The notes: generated by a model not told the origin, from the sequence alone. 64,000 nt of DNA from Nocardia neocaledoniensis (GCF_029868625.1 NZ_JARWOJ010000330.1:1-64000), one strand, 5' to 3'; numbered from the stretch's first letter, positions 15,179-26,146 are shown. Numbers and translations: made by a program.

Positions 15179-15973
15179 ATGATCGAGGCGAACGACATCC
15201 GGGCGACGGTGGGGGAGCGCGACGTCGCGCGCGAGCAGGTGCTCGGGTGGGAATCCCGACGGGCCGATGCTGTGCTGGCCAAGTTCGCCAAACGTCTCGG
15301 GGCCTTGGGCATCGGGGAGGTGCTGCCCGGCGCCACCGCCGCCCGATTGCGAGGTGGATCGTTGGAGGAGCGGCGTGCCGCACTGGGCATCCTGCGGACA
15401 CGCCTGGGGCACGCCGGAATCTACGGCATGCTCACGCGCGAGCTGGCGGTATCGGAACGCATCACCCGCCTGGGGGTGTCCATGAGCCGGGGCCGGGTCG
15501 CGTTCGCGGTCACCCGGCTCCGTGTCCCCGGTCTGTCCGCGGACGGCTTCGCCGAGTGGTTCGGCAATCTGGTCGTCGTCGACGATCAGGACGCGATGAA
15601 TGCCGCGTGCCCGGATCACTACCTGCTCCGTGGCCTGCCGGACGGGCGGCAGGAGGTCGTCGAGACGACCGGCGGTTCCCCGGTCGCCGTACGCTTCCTC
15701 GTCGACTACACCCGCACCGATCAGGTCCGGGTGCCGGTCGATCCCGGCTATCCGATCCAGATCGCCGGCACGGCGCTGCTCGACGACGGCCTGGTCATCG
15801 GCGGAGTCCGGCACCAGTTCCGCGACCGCGACGGCGCGCTCGAAGCGTTGCTCACGGCGCAGTTCCCCGCGGCGGTGCCCGGCCGGAACATCCGCGAGCA
15901 TCAATGGCACCTGGCGTGCGAATTCAGCAACTGGATGATCGCGTCCGCGCCGTACGCCGCGAACTCCCGATGA
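15179..15973 (+). CDS. Conserved-looking protein of unknown function
   Basis: A 264-residue soluble protein I do not recognise. There is no signal peptide, membrane helix or nucleotide-binding loop. The N-terminal third is helical and charged (VGERDVAREQVLGWESRRAD); the rest alternates strands and helices with several WF/HW motifs (AEWFGNLVVVDD, REHQWHLACEFSNWM). Codon use is fully typical of the genome, so it is not a recent import. It is transcribed from behind a perfect 16-bp dyad and followed after 76 bases by a TetR-type regulator on the same strand, which may belong to the same unit. Confidence 0.75.
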   Translation: MIEANDIRATVGERDVAREQVLGWESRRADAVLAKFAKRLGALGIGEVLPGATAARLRGGSLEERRAALGILRTRLGHAGIYGMLTRELAVSERITRLGVSMSRGRVAFAVTRLRVPGLSADGFAEWFGNLVVVDDQDAMNAACPDHYLLRGLPDGRQEVVETTGGSPVAVRFLVDYTRTDQVRVPVDPGYPIQIAGTALLDDGLVIGGVRHQFRDRDGALEALLTAQFPAAVPGRNIREHQWHLACEFSNWMIASAPYAANSR

Positions 15974-16049
15974 CGGTCCCGCCGGGGTGACCCCCGCAGA
16001 CCGCGCACGCATTCTGCGTCCACCGGGTCCGTCGAGTAGAACTTGGACC

Positions 16050-16670
16050 ATGGGCCTGCGTGGACGCGAGGACGATGAGCCGATCGAAGCGTTTCCCGGG
16101 CCGCGCAAGCGGACCGGGGGACGTTCGGCGCGCGTGCGTGCGGCGGTGCTGACGGCCACCCTCGACCAGGTGACCGAGTACGGAATCGAGGGGTTGACCA
16201 TCGGTGACGTGGCAGCGCGGGCAGGCGTGGCGGAAACGACGATCTACCGGCGCTGGGGTACCCGGACCGCCCTGATCGCCGAGGCGATCACCGACCTGGC
16301 CGCGGCGGGAAACCCCGTGCCGGACACGGGCGCCCTCCGGTCGGATCTGCGCGTGCTCGCCGAGCAGGTCTCCCACTTGCTCTCGACCCCGGGGATCGCC
16401 CGGCTGCTGGGAACGACCATCGCGCTCTCGGCGGACCCGGAGGTGGACGCCGCACGGCGCCGGTTCTGGAGAGACCGGTTCGAGGTGAGTTCGCCGATCA
16501 TCACCAAAGCGATCGAACGCGGCGAACTGCCCGCTCACGCCGACCCGCGGACCGTCCTCGAAACCCTCTCCGCGCCTTTGTATTTCCGGTTGCTCGTCGG
16601 CGCGGAGCCGATCGATGACGCGTTCATCGCGCGCTGTGTCGACGACACCCTCGCCCTGCACGGGCCGTGA
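16050..16670 (+). CDS. TetR family transcriptional regulator
   Basis: A 206-residue repressor. The DNA-binding HTH is LTIGDVAARAGVAETTIYRRW (about residues 48-68), preceded by a basic extension (RKRTGGRSARVRAAVL). The C-terminal ligand domain (about 80-206) resembles the TetR_C_11-type fold (RRFWRDRFEV). ATG 16,050 was chosen since the basic N-terminus begins there; the frame extends upstream to a GTG at 15,987. It follows an unrecognised gene and is convergent with the LacI-type gene, 51 bases away. Target unknown. Confidence 0.87.
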   Translation: MGLRGREDDEPIEAFPGPRKRTGGRSARVRAAVLTATLDQVTEYGIEGLTIGDVAARAGVAETTIYRRWGTRTALIAEAITDLAAAGNPVPDTGALRSDLRVLAEQVSHLLSTPGIARLLGTTIALSADPEVDAARRRFWRDRFEVSSPIITKAIERGELPAHADPRTVLETLSAPLYFRLLVGAEPIDDAFIARCVDDTLALHGP

Positions 16671-16721
16671 TCCCCGTCGCGCCCCGGCCGGTACCGGCGG
16701 CGTGGCCACCGGACGCGGTCC

Positions 16722-17729
16722 TCAGGTGGTCCCCCGGACGACGAGTTCGACCGGTAGGCGGACGGATTCGGCCTCGCGGCCGTTGACCAGCTCGAGCAGC
16801 TGACGAACCGCGGTCGCGCCGATGTCGCGGGCGGGCGAGGCGATGGTGGTCAGCGCGACGGGCAACTGCGCGGCGACCGGGATGTCGTTGTATCCGATGA
16901 GCGCCACCTCGTCGGGGACGGCGAGTCCGAGGTCCCGGGCCACGCCGAGGACGCCGATCGCGATGGTGTCACTCACCGCGAACACCGCTCGCGGTCGATC
17001 GGGCCGGTCGAGCAGGGCGCGCGCCGCCTGGACGCCGCCGTCCACATCGAAGCTCGACGCGACGACGCGCTCCGGCGCGATCGGCACGCCCGCCGTGGTC
17101 ACCGTGTCGAGGAACCCGTGGACGCGGTCTCCGGCCGTGGTGGCGTGGGCGGGCCCGGCGATCACCGCCAGATCCGTGTAGCCGCGCGCGAGCAGGTGCC
17201 GCGCCGCCAGCGTGCCGCCGAGCCGGTCGTCGCCGACGACGAAGGGGAGACCGGCGTCGGCGTGTCGGGTGACGGTGAGGACCGGAACCCCGCCGAGCGG
17301 CAGGGCGGCGACGAACGCCCGCCCCGGCGCGTGCACACTGCTCAACAGCAGGCCGTCGACCTGCCTGCCGAGGAGCAACTCGGCCGCCCGGCGTTGCGCC
17401 TCCGGGTCGTCGGGTGGGCTCGACAACAGGACCGAGTAGCCGGCCCGGGTCGCGGCCTCCTCGATGCCCTGATAGGTCATCGCCACCACGCCGTCGATCA
17501 GGCGCGGCATCACGACACCGAGCGTCGTGGTCTTGCGCGTGCGCAGGCTCGCGGCCCAGACGTTGCGCTGATACCCCAGCTCCGCGGCCACCTCCAGCAC
17601 GCGCCGCGCCGACTCCGACCATCCGTCCACGGGTTCGTCCTGGCGCAGCACCCGCGAGGCGGTCGAGATGTGGACCCCGGCGCGCTCGGCGATCTCCTTG
17701 AGCGTCGGAGCACGAACGGGTCGGGGCAC
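16722..17729 (-). CDS. LacI family transcriptional regulator
   Basis: A 335-residue repressor. The N-terminal HTH is TLKEIAERAGVHISTASRVL (about residues 9-28) with the hinge helix after it; the rest is a periplasmic-binding-protein-like ligand domain (GVVMPRLIDGVVAM through ALIGYNDIPVAAQLP). GTG 17,729 has AAGGA 8 bases upstream and fits the family start. It is divergent from the glutaryl-CoA dehydrogenase/CoA-transferase operon, with a perfect LacI-type operator (17,794-17,809) between them, so it most probably represses that operon and itself. The inducer may be glutarate or a CoA ester; this is inference. Confidence 0.92.
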   Translation of the reverse strand: MPRPVRAPTLKEIAERAGVHISTASRVLRQDEPVDGWSESARRVLEVAAELGYQRNVWAASLRTRKTTTLGVVMPRLIDGVVAMTYQGIEEAATRAGYSVLLSSPPDDPEAQRRAAELLLGRQVDGLLLSSVHAPGRAFVAALPLGGVPVLTVTRHADAGLPFVVGDDRLGGTLAARHLLARGYTDLAVIAGPAHATTAGDRVHGFLDTVTTAGVPIAPERVVASSFDVDGGVQAARALLDRPDRPRAVFAVSDTIAIGVLGVARDLGLAVPDEVALIGYNDIPVAAQLPVALTTIASPARDIGATAVRQLLELVNGREAESVRLPVELVVRGTT

Positions 17730-17793
17730 GGTGTCGTCCTTTCGGCTTGACGCCCCGGCGGGGCGCCACCTAGCGTAGTCGACGCAATCGATA

Positions 17794-17809
17794 GTGCAAA
17801 CGTTTGCAC
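17794..17809. promoter_or_regulatory. LacI-family operator, perfect 16-bp palindrome
   Basis: GTGCAAACGTTTGCAC is a perfect palindrome with the central CG step typical of LacI/PurR/CcpA-type operators. A further half-site-like ACAAACGTT directly follows. It lies 65 bases upstream of the lacI-type GTG and 43 bases before the dehydrogenase ATG, so it could block both promoters. Confidence 0.85.
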
Positions 17810-17852
17810 AAACGTTCTCATGCTGCGCGGACTCGCGATTTCCGGAGGTACC

Positions 17853-19025
17853 ATGACTCGGCCCCAGACCCTGAGCACGCTGTTCGCGCTCGACTCCCTG
17901 CTCTCGGCGGACGAGATCGAGATCCGCGACACCGTCCGGAAATTCGCCACCACGCGACTGCGGCCGCAGGTGGCGCGGTGGTTCGACGAGGCCCGCATTC
18001 CCGTGCGTGAGCTGGCCGAGGAACTCGGCGAACTGGGTGTGCTCGGCATGCACCTCGACGGTTACGGATGCGCGGGCACCAGCGCGACCGCCTACGGCCT
18101 GGCCTGCCTCGAACTCGAGGCCGTCGATTCGGGCATTCGCAGCCTGGTCTCGGTGCAGGGATCACTGGCGATGTTCTCGATCCACCACTGGGGCAGCGAG
18201 GAACAGAAGCAGCAGTGGCTGCCGCGGATGGCCGCGGGCAAGGCGATCGGGTGTTTCGGGCTCACCGAACCCGATTTCGGGTCCAACCCGGGCGGCATGC
18301 GGACCCGTGCCAGGCGTGACGGCGGTGACTGGATCATCGACGGCACCAAGATGTGGATCACCAACGGCTCCGTCGCCGATGTCGCGGTGGTGTGGGCGCG
18401 GACCGACGAGGGCATCCGCGGTTTCGTCGTGCCCACCGACACTCCGGGATTCGCGGCGCCCGAGATCCACGGCAAACTGTCGCTGCGCGCCTCGGTGACC
18501 GCCGAACTCGTCCTCGACGGTGTCCGGCTGCCCGCCTCGGCGATGCTGCCCGAGGCCGAGGGTCTGCGCGGGCCGCTGGCCGCCCTCGGTGAAGCGCGCT
18601 TCGGCATCGTCTTCGGTGCCCTCGGTGCCGCCAGGGACTGCTTCGAGACCGCCGTGGACTACGCGCGCTCGCGCACCGTGTTCGACAAACCCCTCGCGGG
18701 CTATCAGCTCACGCAGGCCAAGCTGGCCGACATGGCGCTGGAACTGGGCAAGGGACACCTGCTGGCCTATCACCTCGGACGTCGCAAAGACCTCGGTGAG
18801 ATCACGCCCGAGCAGATCAGCACCGGCAAGCTGAACAACGTGCGCGAGGCCATCGCCATCGCGCGCGAATGCCGAACCATCCTGGGCGCCAACGGCATCA
18901 CCCTCGAATACCCGGTGCTGCGGCACGCGAACAACCTCGAATCGGTGCTCACCTACGAGGGCACGTCCGAGGTGCACCAGCTCACCATCGGCAAGGCGCT
19001 GACCGGGGAAGCGGCGTTCCGATGA
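17853..19025 (+). CDS. gcdH: Acyl-CoA dehydrogenase, glutaryl-CoA dehydrogenase-like
   Basis: A 390-residue flavoenzyme with the three-domain acyl-CoA dehydrogenase fold. FAD-binding motifs CFGLTEPDFGSNPGGM and WITNGSVADVAVVWA lie mid-protein. The C-terminal LTYEGTSEVHQLTIGKALTG carries the catalytic Glu (YEGTSE) in the context of glutaryl-CoA dehydrogenase, which oxidises and decarboxylates glutaryl-CoA to crotonyl-CoA. An Arg in the substrate pocket could not be checked. GGAGG precedes the ATG. It overlaps the next gene (ATGA), so it is coupled to a type III CoA-transferase that could supply glutaryl-CoA. Confidence 0.88.
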   Translation: MTRPQTLSTLFALDSLLSADEIEIRDTVRKFATTRLRPQVARWFDEARIPVRELAEELGELGVLGMHLDGYGCAGTSATAYGLACLELEAVDSGIRSLVSVQGSLAMFSIHHWGSEEQKQQWLPRMAAGKAIGCFGLTEPDFGSNPGGMRTRARRDGGDWIIDGTKMWITNGSVADVAVVWARTDEGIRGFVVPTDTPGFAAPEIHGKLSLRASVTAELVLDGVRLPASAMLPEAEGLRGPLAALGEARFGIVFGALGAARDCFETAVDYARSRTVFDKPLAGYQLTQAKLADMALELGKGHLLAYHLGRRKDLGEITPEQISTGKLNNVREAIAIARECRTILGANGITLEYPVLRHANNLESVLTYEGTSEVHQLTIGKALTGEAAFR

Positions 19026-20128
19026 CCGGGGCGCTCGACGGACTGCTCATCGCGGACTTCGGCCGCGTCCTGGCGGGCCCGTACGCGACGATGCTGCTGG
19101 CCGACCTCGGCGCGGAGGTGGTCAAGATCGAACGCCCCGGCACCGGCGACGACACCCGCCGCTGGGGGCCGCCGTGGGGTGCGACCGACTCCACCTATTT
19201 CGAGAGCGTCAATCGCAACAAGCGTTCCGTCGCACTGGATCTCACCGATGCCGAGGGCCTGTCCGCCGCGCGACGCCTGGTCGCGCGCGCCGATGTCGTC
19301 GTGGAGAACATACTGCCCGGCGGCATGGACAAGCTCGGTCTCGGCTACGGCCAGGTGGTGGCGGCCAACCCGGACATCGTGTACTGCTCGATCACCGGCT
19401 TCGGCCCCGACAACGACCTGCCCGGCTACGACCTGCTGATCCAAGCGGTGGGTGGCTTGATGAGCGTGACCGGGCCGGATCCGGGGACGCCGACCAAGGT
19501 CGGGGTCGCCATGGTCGATGTCGTCACCGGATTGCACGCGGCCGTCGGCATTCTCGCCGCGCTCCGGCACCGTGACCGCACCGGCGAGGGGCAGCGGGTG
19601 GAGGTGAATCTGCTCTCCTCGCTGCTGTCGGCCTTGACCAATCAGAGCGCGGCCTACGTCGGCGCCGGTGTCGTCCCCCGGGCGATGGGCAACGCGCACC
19701 CGAGCATCGCTCCCTACGAGGTGTTCGACAGCAAGGATCAGCCGCTGGTGCTCGCGGTCGGCAACGACCGCCAGTTCACCCGCCTCGTCGAAGTGCTCGG
19801 CCTGCCCGCGCTGGCCACCGACAGCCGATTCGCCACCAACACCGCCAGGGTCGCCCACCGCGACGAACTGCGGACGATCCTCGAGACCGCACTGCGCACC
19901 GACACCGCCGAGGCGTGGTGCGCCGTGCTCACCGCCGCGAAGGTGCCCTGCGGCCCGGTCAACGACCTCGCGCAGGCGGTGACCCTGGCCGAAAGCCTGG
20001 GTCTCGCACCGACTGTCACGCTCGGCGATCCCCCGCAGCCGACCGTGGCCAACCCGATCGGCCTCAGCGCGACGCCGGCCACCTACCGCATCGCACCACC
20101 CCACCTGGGTCAGCACACCCTCGGTTGA
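19022..20128 (+). CDS. Type III CoA-transferase (CaiB/BaiF family), probably glutarate-activating
   Basis: A 368-residue family III CoA-transferase. The N-terminal LIADFGRVLAGPYATMLLAD is the CoA-binding start, and Asp in the GYDLLIQAVGGLMSVTG segment is the expected catalytic residue that forms the glutamyl/aspartyl-CoA anhydride. Its ATG overlaps the dehydrogenase stop by four bases. Family members next to glutaryl-CoA dehydrogenase include succinyl-CoA:glutarate CoA-transferase, which would activate glutarate here. The pair with the LacI regulator looks like a compact glutarate catabolic operon; the acyl-CoA partner is inferred. Confidence 0.88.
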   Translation: MTGALDGLLIADFGRVLAGPYATMLLADLGAEVVKIERPGTGDDTRRWGPPWGATDSTYFESVNRNKRSVALDLTDAEGLSAARRLVARADVVVENILPGGMDKLGLGYGQVVAANPDIVYCSITGFGPDNDLPGYDLLIQAVGGLMSVTGPDPGTPTKVGVAMVDVVTGLHAAVGILAALRHRDRTGEGQRVEVNLLSSLLSALTNQSAAYVGAGVVPRAMGNAHPSIAPYEVFDSKDQPLVLAVGNDRQFTRLVEVLGLPALATDSRFATNTARVAHRDELRTILETALRTDTAEAWCAVLTAAKVPCGPVNDLAQAVTLAESLGLAPTVTLGDPPQPTVANPIGLSATPATYRIAPPHLGQHTLG

Positions 20129-20233
20129 CGCTCGTGCACGGTGGCTGCCCGCTCCGGCAGGGCTGTCCGCTACCGGTACGGTGAATCGGTGTACGGGCTT
20201 TTCCGGGTTGGGTCGCGGAGACGGAGATCAGAA

Positions 20234-20623
20234 ATGCCTACGATGACATGGCGCGTTATCGGTACATCGACGCTGATCGCGGGTGCGACGCTGTTGTCGG
20301 CGTTCGCGGCGGGCTCGGTGCGGGCGGAGCCGCAGGGCTGCACGCTGGATCGGCGGTGGGACGGTGCGTCCGCGCAGTGTGGTGGGGACGGCACCTACAT
20401 CCTGGAAGTCGACTGTTTCGGCGTGAGTGTGTCCGGTGGGCAGCCGTTCGGGCCGTACTACAAGTCGGTCACCGGGCACACCGATCCGACGATGGACCCG
20501 ATCTTCACGCACCCGCAACGCAATTGCATGAACCCGCTCACGCTGGGGCAGATCGGGATCGTGACCGATGCGCGCATCACGCTGGTGCCCACCCGGCCGG
20601 CCCCGTCGAACGCCTACGAATAG
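20234..20623 (+). CDS. Small secreted protein, unknown
   Basis: A 129-residue protein with a Sec signal peptide (TWRVIGTSTLIAGATLLSAF, cleavage near VRAEP at about residue 31). The mature part is about 97 residues with four cysteines (QGCTL, AQCGG, VDCFG, RNCMN), enough for two disulfides, and many Gly, Pro and Tyr residues. GGAG precedes the ATG. I do not recognise the family. It is convergent with a small membrane gene; a GC-rich hairpin starts right after its stop. Confidence 0.7.
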   Translation: MPTMTWRVIGTSTLIAGATLLSAFAAGSVRAEPQGCTLDRRWDGASAQCGGDGTYILEVDCFGVSVSGGQPFGPYYKSVTGHTDPTMDPIFTHPQRNCMNPLTLGQIGIVTDARITLVPTRPAPSNAYE

Positions 20624-20656
20624 CGGCGGATGCGCGACCGTGCGTCGCACCCGCCG
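20624..20656. terminator. GC-rich hairpin between convergent genes
   Basis: CGGCGGATGCG (20,624-20,634) pairs with CGCACCCGCCG (20,646-20,656) with one A:C mismatch and an 11-base loop. It starts at the base after the secreted-protein stop and precedes the end of the opposing membrane gene. No T-run; probably a bidirectional terminator. Confidence 0.55.
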
Positions 20657-20665
20657 TGACCGTGC

Positions 20666-21094
20666 TCAGGCGGCGGCGAGGAGGGCGATGCCCGCGACGA
20701 GCAGCGCGATCGCCTTCACCACCTCCAGCGCGATATAGACGTAGTGGCCGTGGGAGCGGGGCGCGTCGAGTCCGGCCAGTACCGCGTCGCTGCGGCGGGT
20801 GAGCCGCGGGCGCACCGCGATGAGCTGGACGGCCAGGGCCAGCACCGCGATCGTCGCGGCGACGGTGGCGGCGCGGCCGGGCGGGCCGAGCACGAGGGTC
20901 ACGACCACGAGCGCGGCCCAGCCGGTCTCCAGCACATTGAGGGCACGGAAGACGAGCCTGCCGATGCCGAGACCGATCGCGAGGGTGACGTTCGGCGCGC
21001 GGAATTTCAGCGGGGCTTCGAGGAACGAGATGGCCACAACCATGCCGAGCCAGACGAACACGACGGCGACGGTGACAGCCGATGCGGTACTCAT
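20666..21094 (-). CDS. Four-helix integral membrane protein, unknown
   Basis: A 142-residue protein with four predicted membrane helices (about 5-25, 37-56, 59-90 as one or two, and 118-140). A conserved-looking loop SFLEAPLKFRAPNVT follows helix 1, a feature shared by small uncharacterised actinobacterial membrane proteins. There is no transport or enzyme motif. It sits between a secreted-protein gene (convergent) and a DUF6480 gene (divergent). Confidence 0.7.
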   Translation of the reverse strand: MSTASAVTVAVVFVWLGMVVAISFLEAPLKFRAPNVTLAIGLGIGRLVFRALNVLETGWAALVVVTLVLGPPGRAATVAATIAVLALAVQLIAVRPRLTRRSDAVLAGLDAPRSHGHYVYIALEVVKAIALLVAGIALLAAA

Positions 21095-21193
21095 CCCGTG
21101 ATTGTCGCGTGATTGAGGAACCGGTGCCGGGGTAGAGCGGGGGTATGGCCGTCGTGCGCGGTCGTACCGATCGTTGCTGAGGAGGTGTGGACC

Positions 21194-21421
21194 ATGGCTT
21201 CCATGGACCCTGATCCCACGCGCATTCCCGATCTGGAGCCGGGCGGCGGGGTGCCGCCGGGGTCGACGCCCCCGGAGTCGGGGCAGACTTCCGGCCTGTC
21301 CGCGCCCGAACCACGGACCCGGCGTCGATTTCCCCCGACCGGGATCGCCGCTGTCGCGGTGACGGCGGTGATCGTGGCGGTGTTCCTCGTCGTCGCGGTG
21401 GCGCTGTTGCTCACTCTGTAG
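21194..21421 (+). CDS. DUF6480 family small membrane protein
   Basis: A 75-residue protein with the DUF6480 pattern: a Pro/Gly-rich N-terminus (DPDPTRIPDLEPGGGVPPGS, then TPPESGQTSGLS), a basic patch (RTRRRF), and one C-terminal membrane helix (about 50-72). The N-terminus is probably cytoplasmic. GAGGAGGT lies 9 bases before the ATG. The role is unknown; such tail-anchored proteins are widespread in Streptomyces and Nocardia. It is convergent with the AI-2E family gene, 8 bases away. Confidence 0.75.
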   Translation: MASMDPDPTRIPDLEPGGGVPPGSTPPESGQTSGLSAPEPRTRRRFPPTGIAAVAVTAVIVAVFLVVAVALLLTL

Positions 21422-21429
21422 CGCGTCGA

Positions 21430-22584
21430 TCAGTCGGGATTCGGGGGCTCCGGTGCGGCGGCGGGGGTGCGCTTGCGGCGCGGCGTCGTCTGCTCGATGC
21501 GCGGATCCTCCACCACCGCATAGTGTTTCAGGTACTCGGAGAGGAAGGCCTGCACGGTCGCGGTGGCCGGGATGGCGAGCAGCGCGCCGACCGGGCCCAG
21601 CAGCGCCCCGCCGGCGAGGACCGCCAGCAGGGCGATGGCGGCGTTGACGTCAACGGTGCGCGCGGTGATCCGGGGCTGCAGCAGATAGTCCTGGAACCAC
21701 TGGTAGACCACGGCGAACACGATGATCCACACCGCGTCCATCGGATCGACCGTCAGGGCGACGAACACCGGCACGATCGCGGCGATATAGGTGCCGACGG
21801 TCGGGATGAACGCGGAGATCACCCCGAACCAGACGCCGAGGGCGATCGGGTTCGGCAGGTGCAGGAGCGCGAGGAACCCCGCGTGCACGACCGCGGAGAC
21901 GATCGCCAGCAGCACCCGCGAGAACAGGTAGCCGCCGGTCTTGTCGATGGCGAGGTCCCAGGCGTGCAGGAACGTCCGCTGACGGGCGGGTGGGAGCAGC
22001 GCGCACACGGTGCGGCGGACCCTGGGGCCACCGGCGGTGAGGTAGACGCTGAACAGGGCGATGGTCAGGACCTGCGCCAGGCCGCCGAGCACCGTCGTCG
22101 ACACGCCCCAGACGTTGTCGGCGGCCGTGCGCGCGTAGTTCTCGAGCAGGTCGGACTCGCGCAGCAGTCGCTGACTCAGGTCGTGCGTCGTGAAGTGCTG
22201 GCCGAAGGTGCGATTGACCCGGTCGACGCCCTCGTTCAGCAGCCGCGGCGATTCATGGGCCAGGTTCGTGGCGGTCTCCACCAGGAGCGTCACCAGCGCG
22301 GCGAGGAAGGCCAGCACGCAGGCGAAGGTGGCCACGAACACGAGTCCGGTCGCGAGCCCGCGCGGGACACCCCGGCGCACGAGCGTCGCCACGGCGGGCT
22401 CCATCGCCAGCGAGATGAAGAAGGCGACGAACAGGATGATCAGGATGCCGGTGAGCTGGTGAAAGGCCCAGTCGGCGAACAGGAACAGCCCGAAGAACAC
22501 CAGTGCCAGCACCATCGCGCGCGGTAGCCACGTCGGCATCCTGGGGCGCGGCTGCGGAACGCTGTCCTCGGAGTCGGTATCCAC
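21430..22584 (-). CDS. AI-2E / PerM family transporter
   Basis: A 384-residue membrane protein of the AI-2E exporter family (PF01594 type). Two N-terminal helices (WLPRAMVLALVFFGLFLFAD and LTGILIILFVAFFISLAM) come first, then a soluble segment with LRESDLLENYARTAADNVWG, then five to six further helices including the conserved IALGVWFGVISAFIPTVGTY and VVYQWFQDYLLQPRI. Family members are ion-driven exporters or antiporters of varied small molecules. The start is GTG 22,584 without a clear ribosome site. Neighbouring genes give no hint of a substrate. Confidence 0.87.
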   Translation of the reverse strand: MDTDSEDSVPQPRPRMPTWLPRAMVLALVFFGLFLFADWAFHQLTGILIILFVAFFISLAMEPAVATLVRRGVPRGLATGLVFVATFACVLAFLAALVTLLVETATNLAHESPRLLNEGVDRVNRTFGQHFTTHDLSQRLLRESDLLENYARTAADNVWGVSTTVLGGLAQVLTIALFSVYLTAGGPRVRRTVCALLPPARQRTFLHAWDLAIDKTGGYLFSRVLLAIVSAVVHAGFLALLHLPNPIALGVWFGVISAFIPTVGTYIAAIVPVFVALTVDPMDAVWIIVFAVVYQWFQDYLLQPRITARTVDVNAAIALLAVLAGGALLGPVGALLAIPATATVQAFLSEYLKHYAVVEDPRIEQTTPRRKRTPAAAPEPPNPD

Positions 22585-22654
22585 GGTTCTCAGTGTCGCC
22601 CCGGAACGGCCGGTTTCCCGGCACCCACGCGGCGGGGACCCTTCGCGGTGAAGG

Positions 22655-22680
22655 TTGCAGTTTCTGAAAAATTGCAGTTT
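22655..22680. promoter_or_regulatory. Tandem 9-bp repeat, candidate TetR operator
   Basis: TTGCAGTTT occurs at 22,655-22,663 and again at 22,672-22,680, in direct orientation with a 17-base period, inside a locally AT-rich stretch. It lies 18-43 bases before the GTG of the TetR-type gene that starts the efflux operon. Autoregulation is likely in such an arrangement. Confidence 0.5.
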
Positions 22681-22697
22681 GTGTTAATTTATTGACC

Positions 22698-24927
<2,230 letters not shown>

Positions 24928-24928
<1 letters not shown>

Positions 24929-25665
24929 TGCCGGGGAGTGTCCGGGCGGCGCGGGCCGTCATTCTGGTGATGGCCGCGATCGGCATGGTCGGCACCGTCG
25001 TGTTGATCGGCATCGGGCACCCCCGCGCGGCAGGCGCGAACGCCTACGGGTATCTGTTCTTCTGGGCGCTGGCGATCACCGCCTGTTTCTTCGGTCGGCG
25101 GCGGCGTGGAGTGCGTGTCACCGCGACCGTGTTCGCCGTGCTCGAAGGAGTCGTGGCACTCGGATCCGCCGCGTTCAGCAGCGGTGGTGGGCAAGCGGAC
25201 GGCGAGGGTGGAATCGCCCTTGTGCGACTGTCACCGGGTCCCGTCGGCGTGGTCGCGGTGATCACCGTGATCGTGCTGCTCTACCAGCGATCGGCAGGTG
25301 AGTGGTTCACCGGAACCGCCGTGGCTCGGCGCCGTGTCACGGCCGGTGTGCTGATCCCGCTCGGGGTCATCGTCGCCCTCGCGCTCGGTCTCGGGGCCTG
25401 GCTGATCGTTCGCGGCGTCGTCGACGGCGACGACGAGCCCGCGGTCGGCGACTGTGTCACCACGGCGGACGAGGTGAAGATCAGCTACTCCGACGCGCGG
25501 CTGGTGAAGGTGGCCTGTTCGGACACGAACGCCCAGGCGAAGATCATCGCCCGGCTCGACGCCGGTGAGACGCTGACGTGCAGGGACTACGAGGATGGTG
25601 TCCGGCTCGACGAGTACGACGGCCTCGAGGGCGGCGTCATCCTCTGCCTGCGCCCGTTCAGCTGA
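24928..25665 (+). CDS. Polytopic membrane protein with external C-terminal domain, unknown
   Basis: A 245-residue protein with about five predicted membrane helices (7-29, 38-56, 60-82, 102-119, 137-161). A C-terminal domain of about 80 residues with three cysteines follows (VGDCVTT, KVACSDT, ETLTCRDYEDG), probably outside the membrane and disulfide-bonded; it resembles the small septum/lipoprotein-like C-terminal domains seen in actinobacterial membrane proteins. Its ATG overlaps the MFS stop by one base (TGATG) and AAGGAGG lies upstream, so it is the third gene of the efflux operon. Confidence 0.72.
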
Positions 25666-25669
25666 GGGG

Positions 25670-25942
25670 CTAGGCCGTTTTGACGGTGACCATCGTGTCG
25701 GGGCTGGGGAAGTCGAGCACGCGCAGGCGGCCGGTGACCAGGTCGACCGTGTCGGCGACCACCCGGCCCGCGCGCCGGGCATCGCCGGCGAAGCTCGTGC
25801 TGACCACGCGGTAGCTGCGCTTGGTGGTGAGCACGATGTCGCCCGGACGCAGCGACCCGGCCGGGGTCGGCGGCTCGGTCGACTGCACCGGCTGCGCCGG
25901 TCTGCGGATGAGCTCGATCAATTTCAGCAATGTTGTCTCCAC
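25670..25942 (-). CDS. Small beta-rich protein, unknown
   Basis: A 90-residue soluble protein starting with GTG 25,942. A short helix (TLLKLIELIRRP) and a Pro-rich linker lead into a beta-rich part (LRPGDIVLTTKRSYRVVSTS). No family recognised, and there is no signal or membrane segment. It ends 4 bases from the opposing efflux-operon gene. Codon use is typical, which supports its being real. Confidence 0.55.
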   Translation of the reverse strand: METTLLKLIELIRRPAQPVQSTEPPTPAGSLRPGDIVLTTKRSYRVVSTSFAGDARRAGRVVADTVDLVTGRLRVLDFPSPDTMVTVKTA

Positions 25943-26146
25943 CCTGGTGAACGTCTGTCGAGACGTCCCGCTCGCCGGATTTCGCGAACGGTGTCGAGCA
26001 CTTCTTTACCCAGCCGCGTCATGTTTCAACCCCTCGATGCGGGGCACACTGTGTCGCGGCGGCGCTGCGGATATCACTCCACGGTCCGATCACGTGTCAT
26101 ACCAAGGGATTACGAGCGACGAGATTTCCGCCGATAGCTTCGGGGA

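Noticed and set aside
17730-18053. Upstream extension of the LacI gene into the acyl-CoA dehydrogenase
   Set aside because: The operator, the ribosome site at GTG 17,729 and the normal HTH position all fit the shorter protein.
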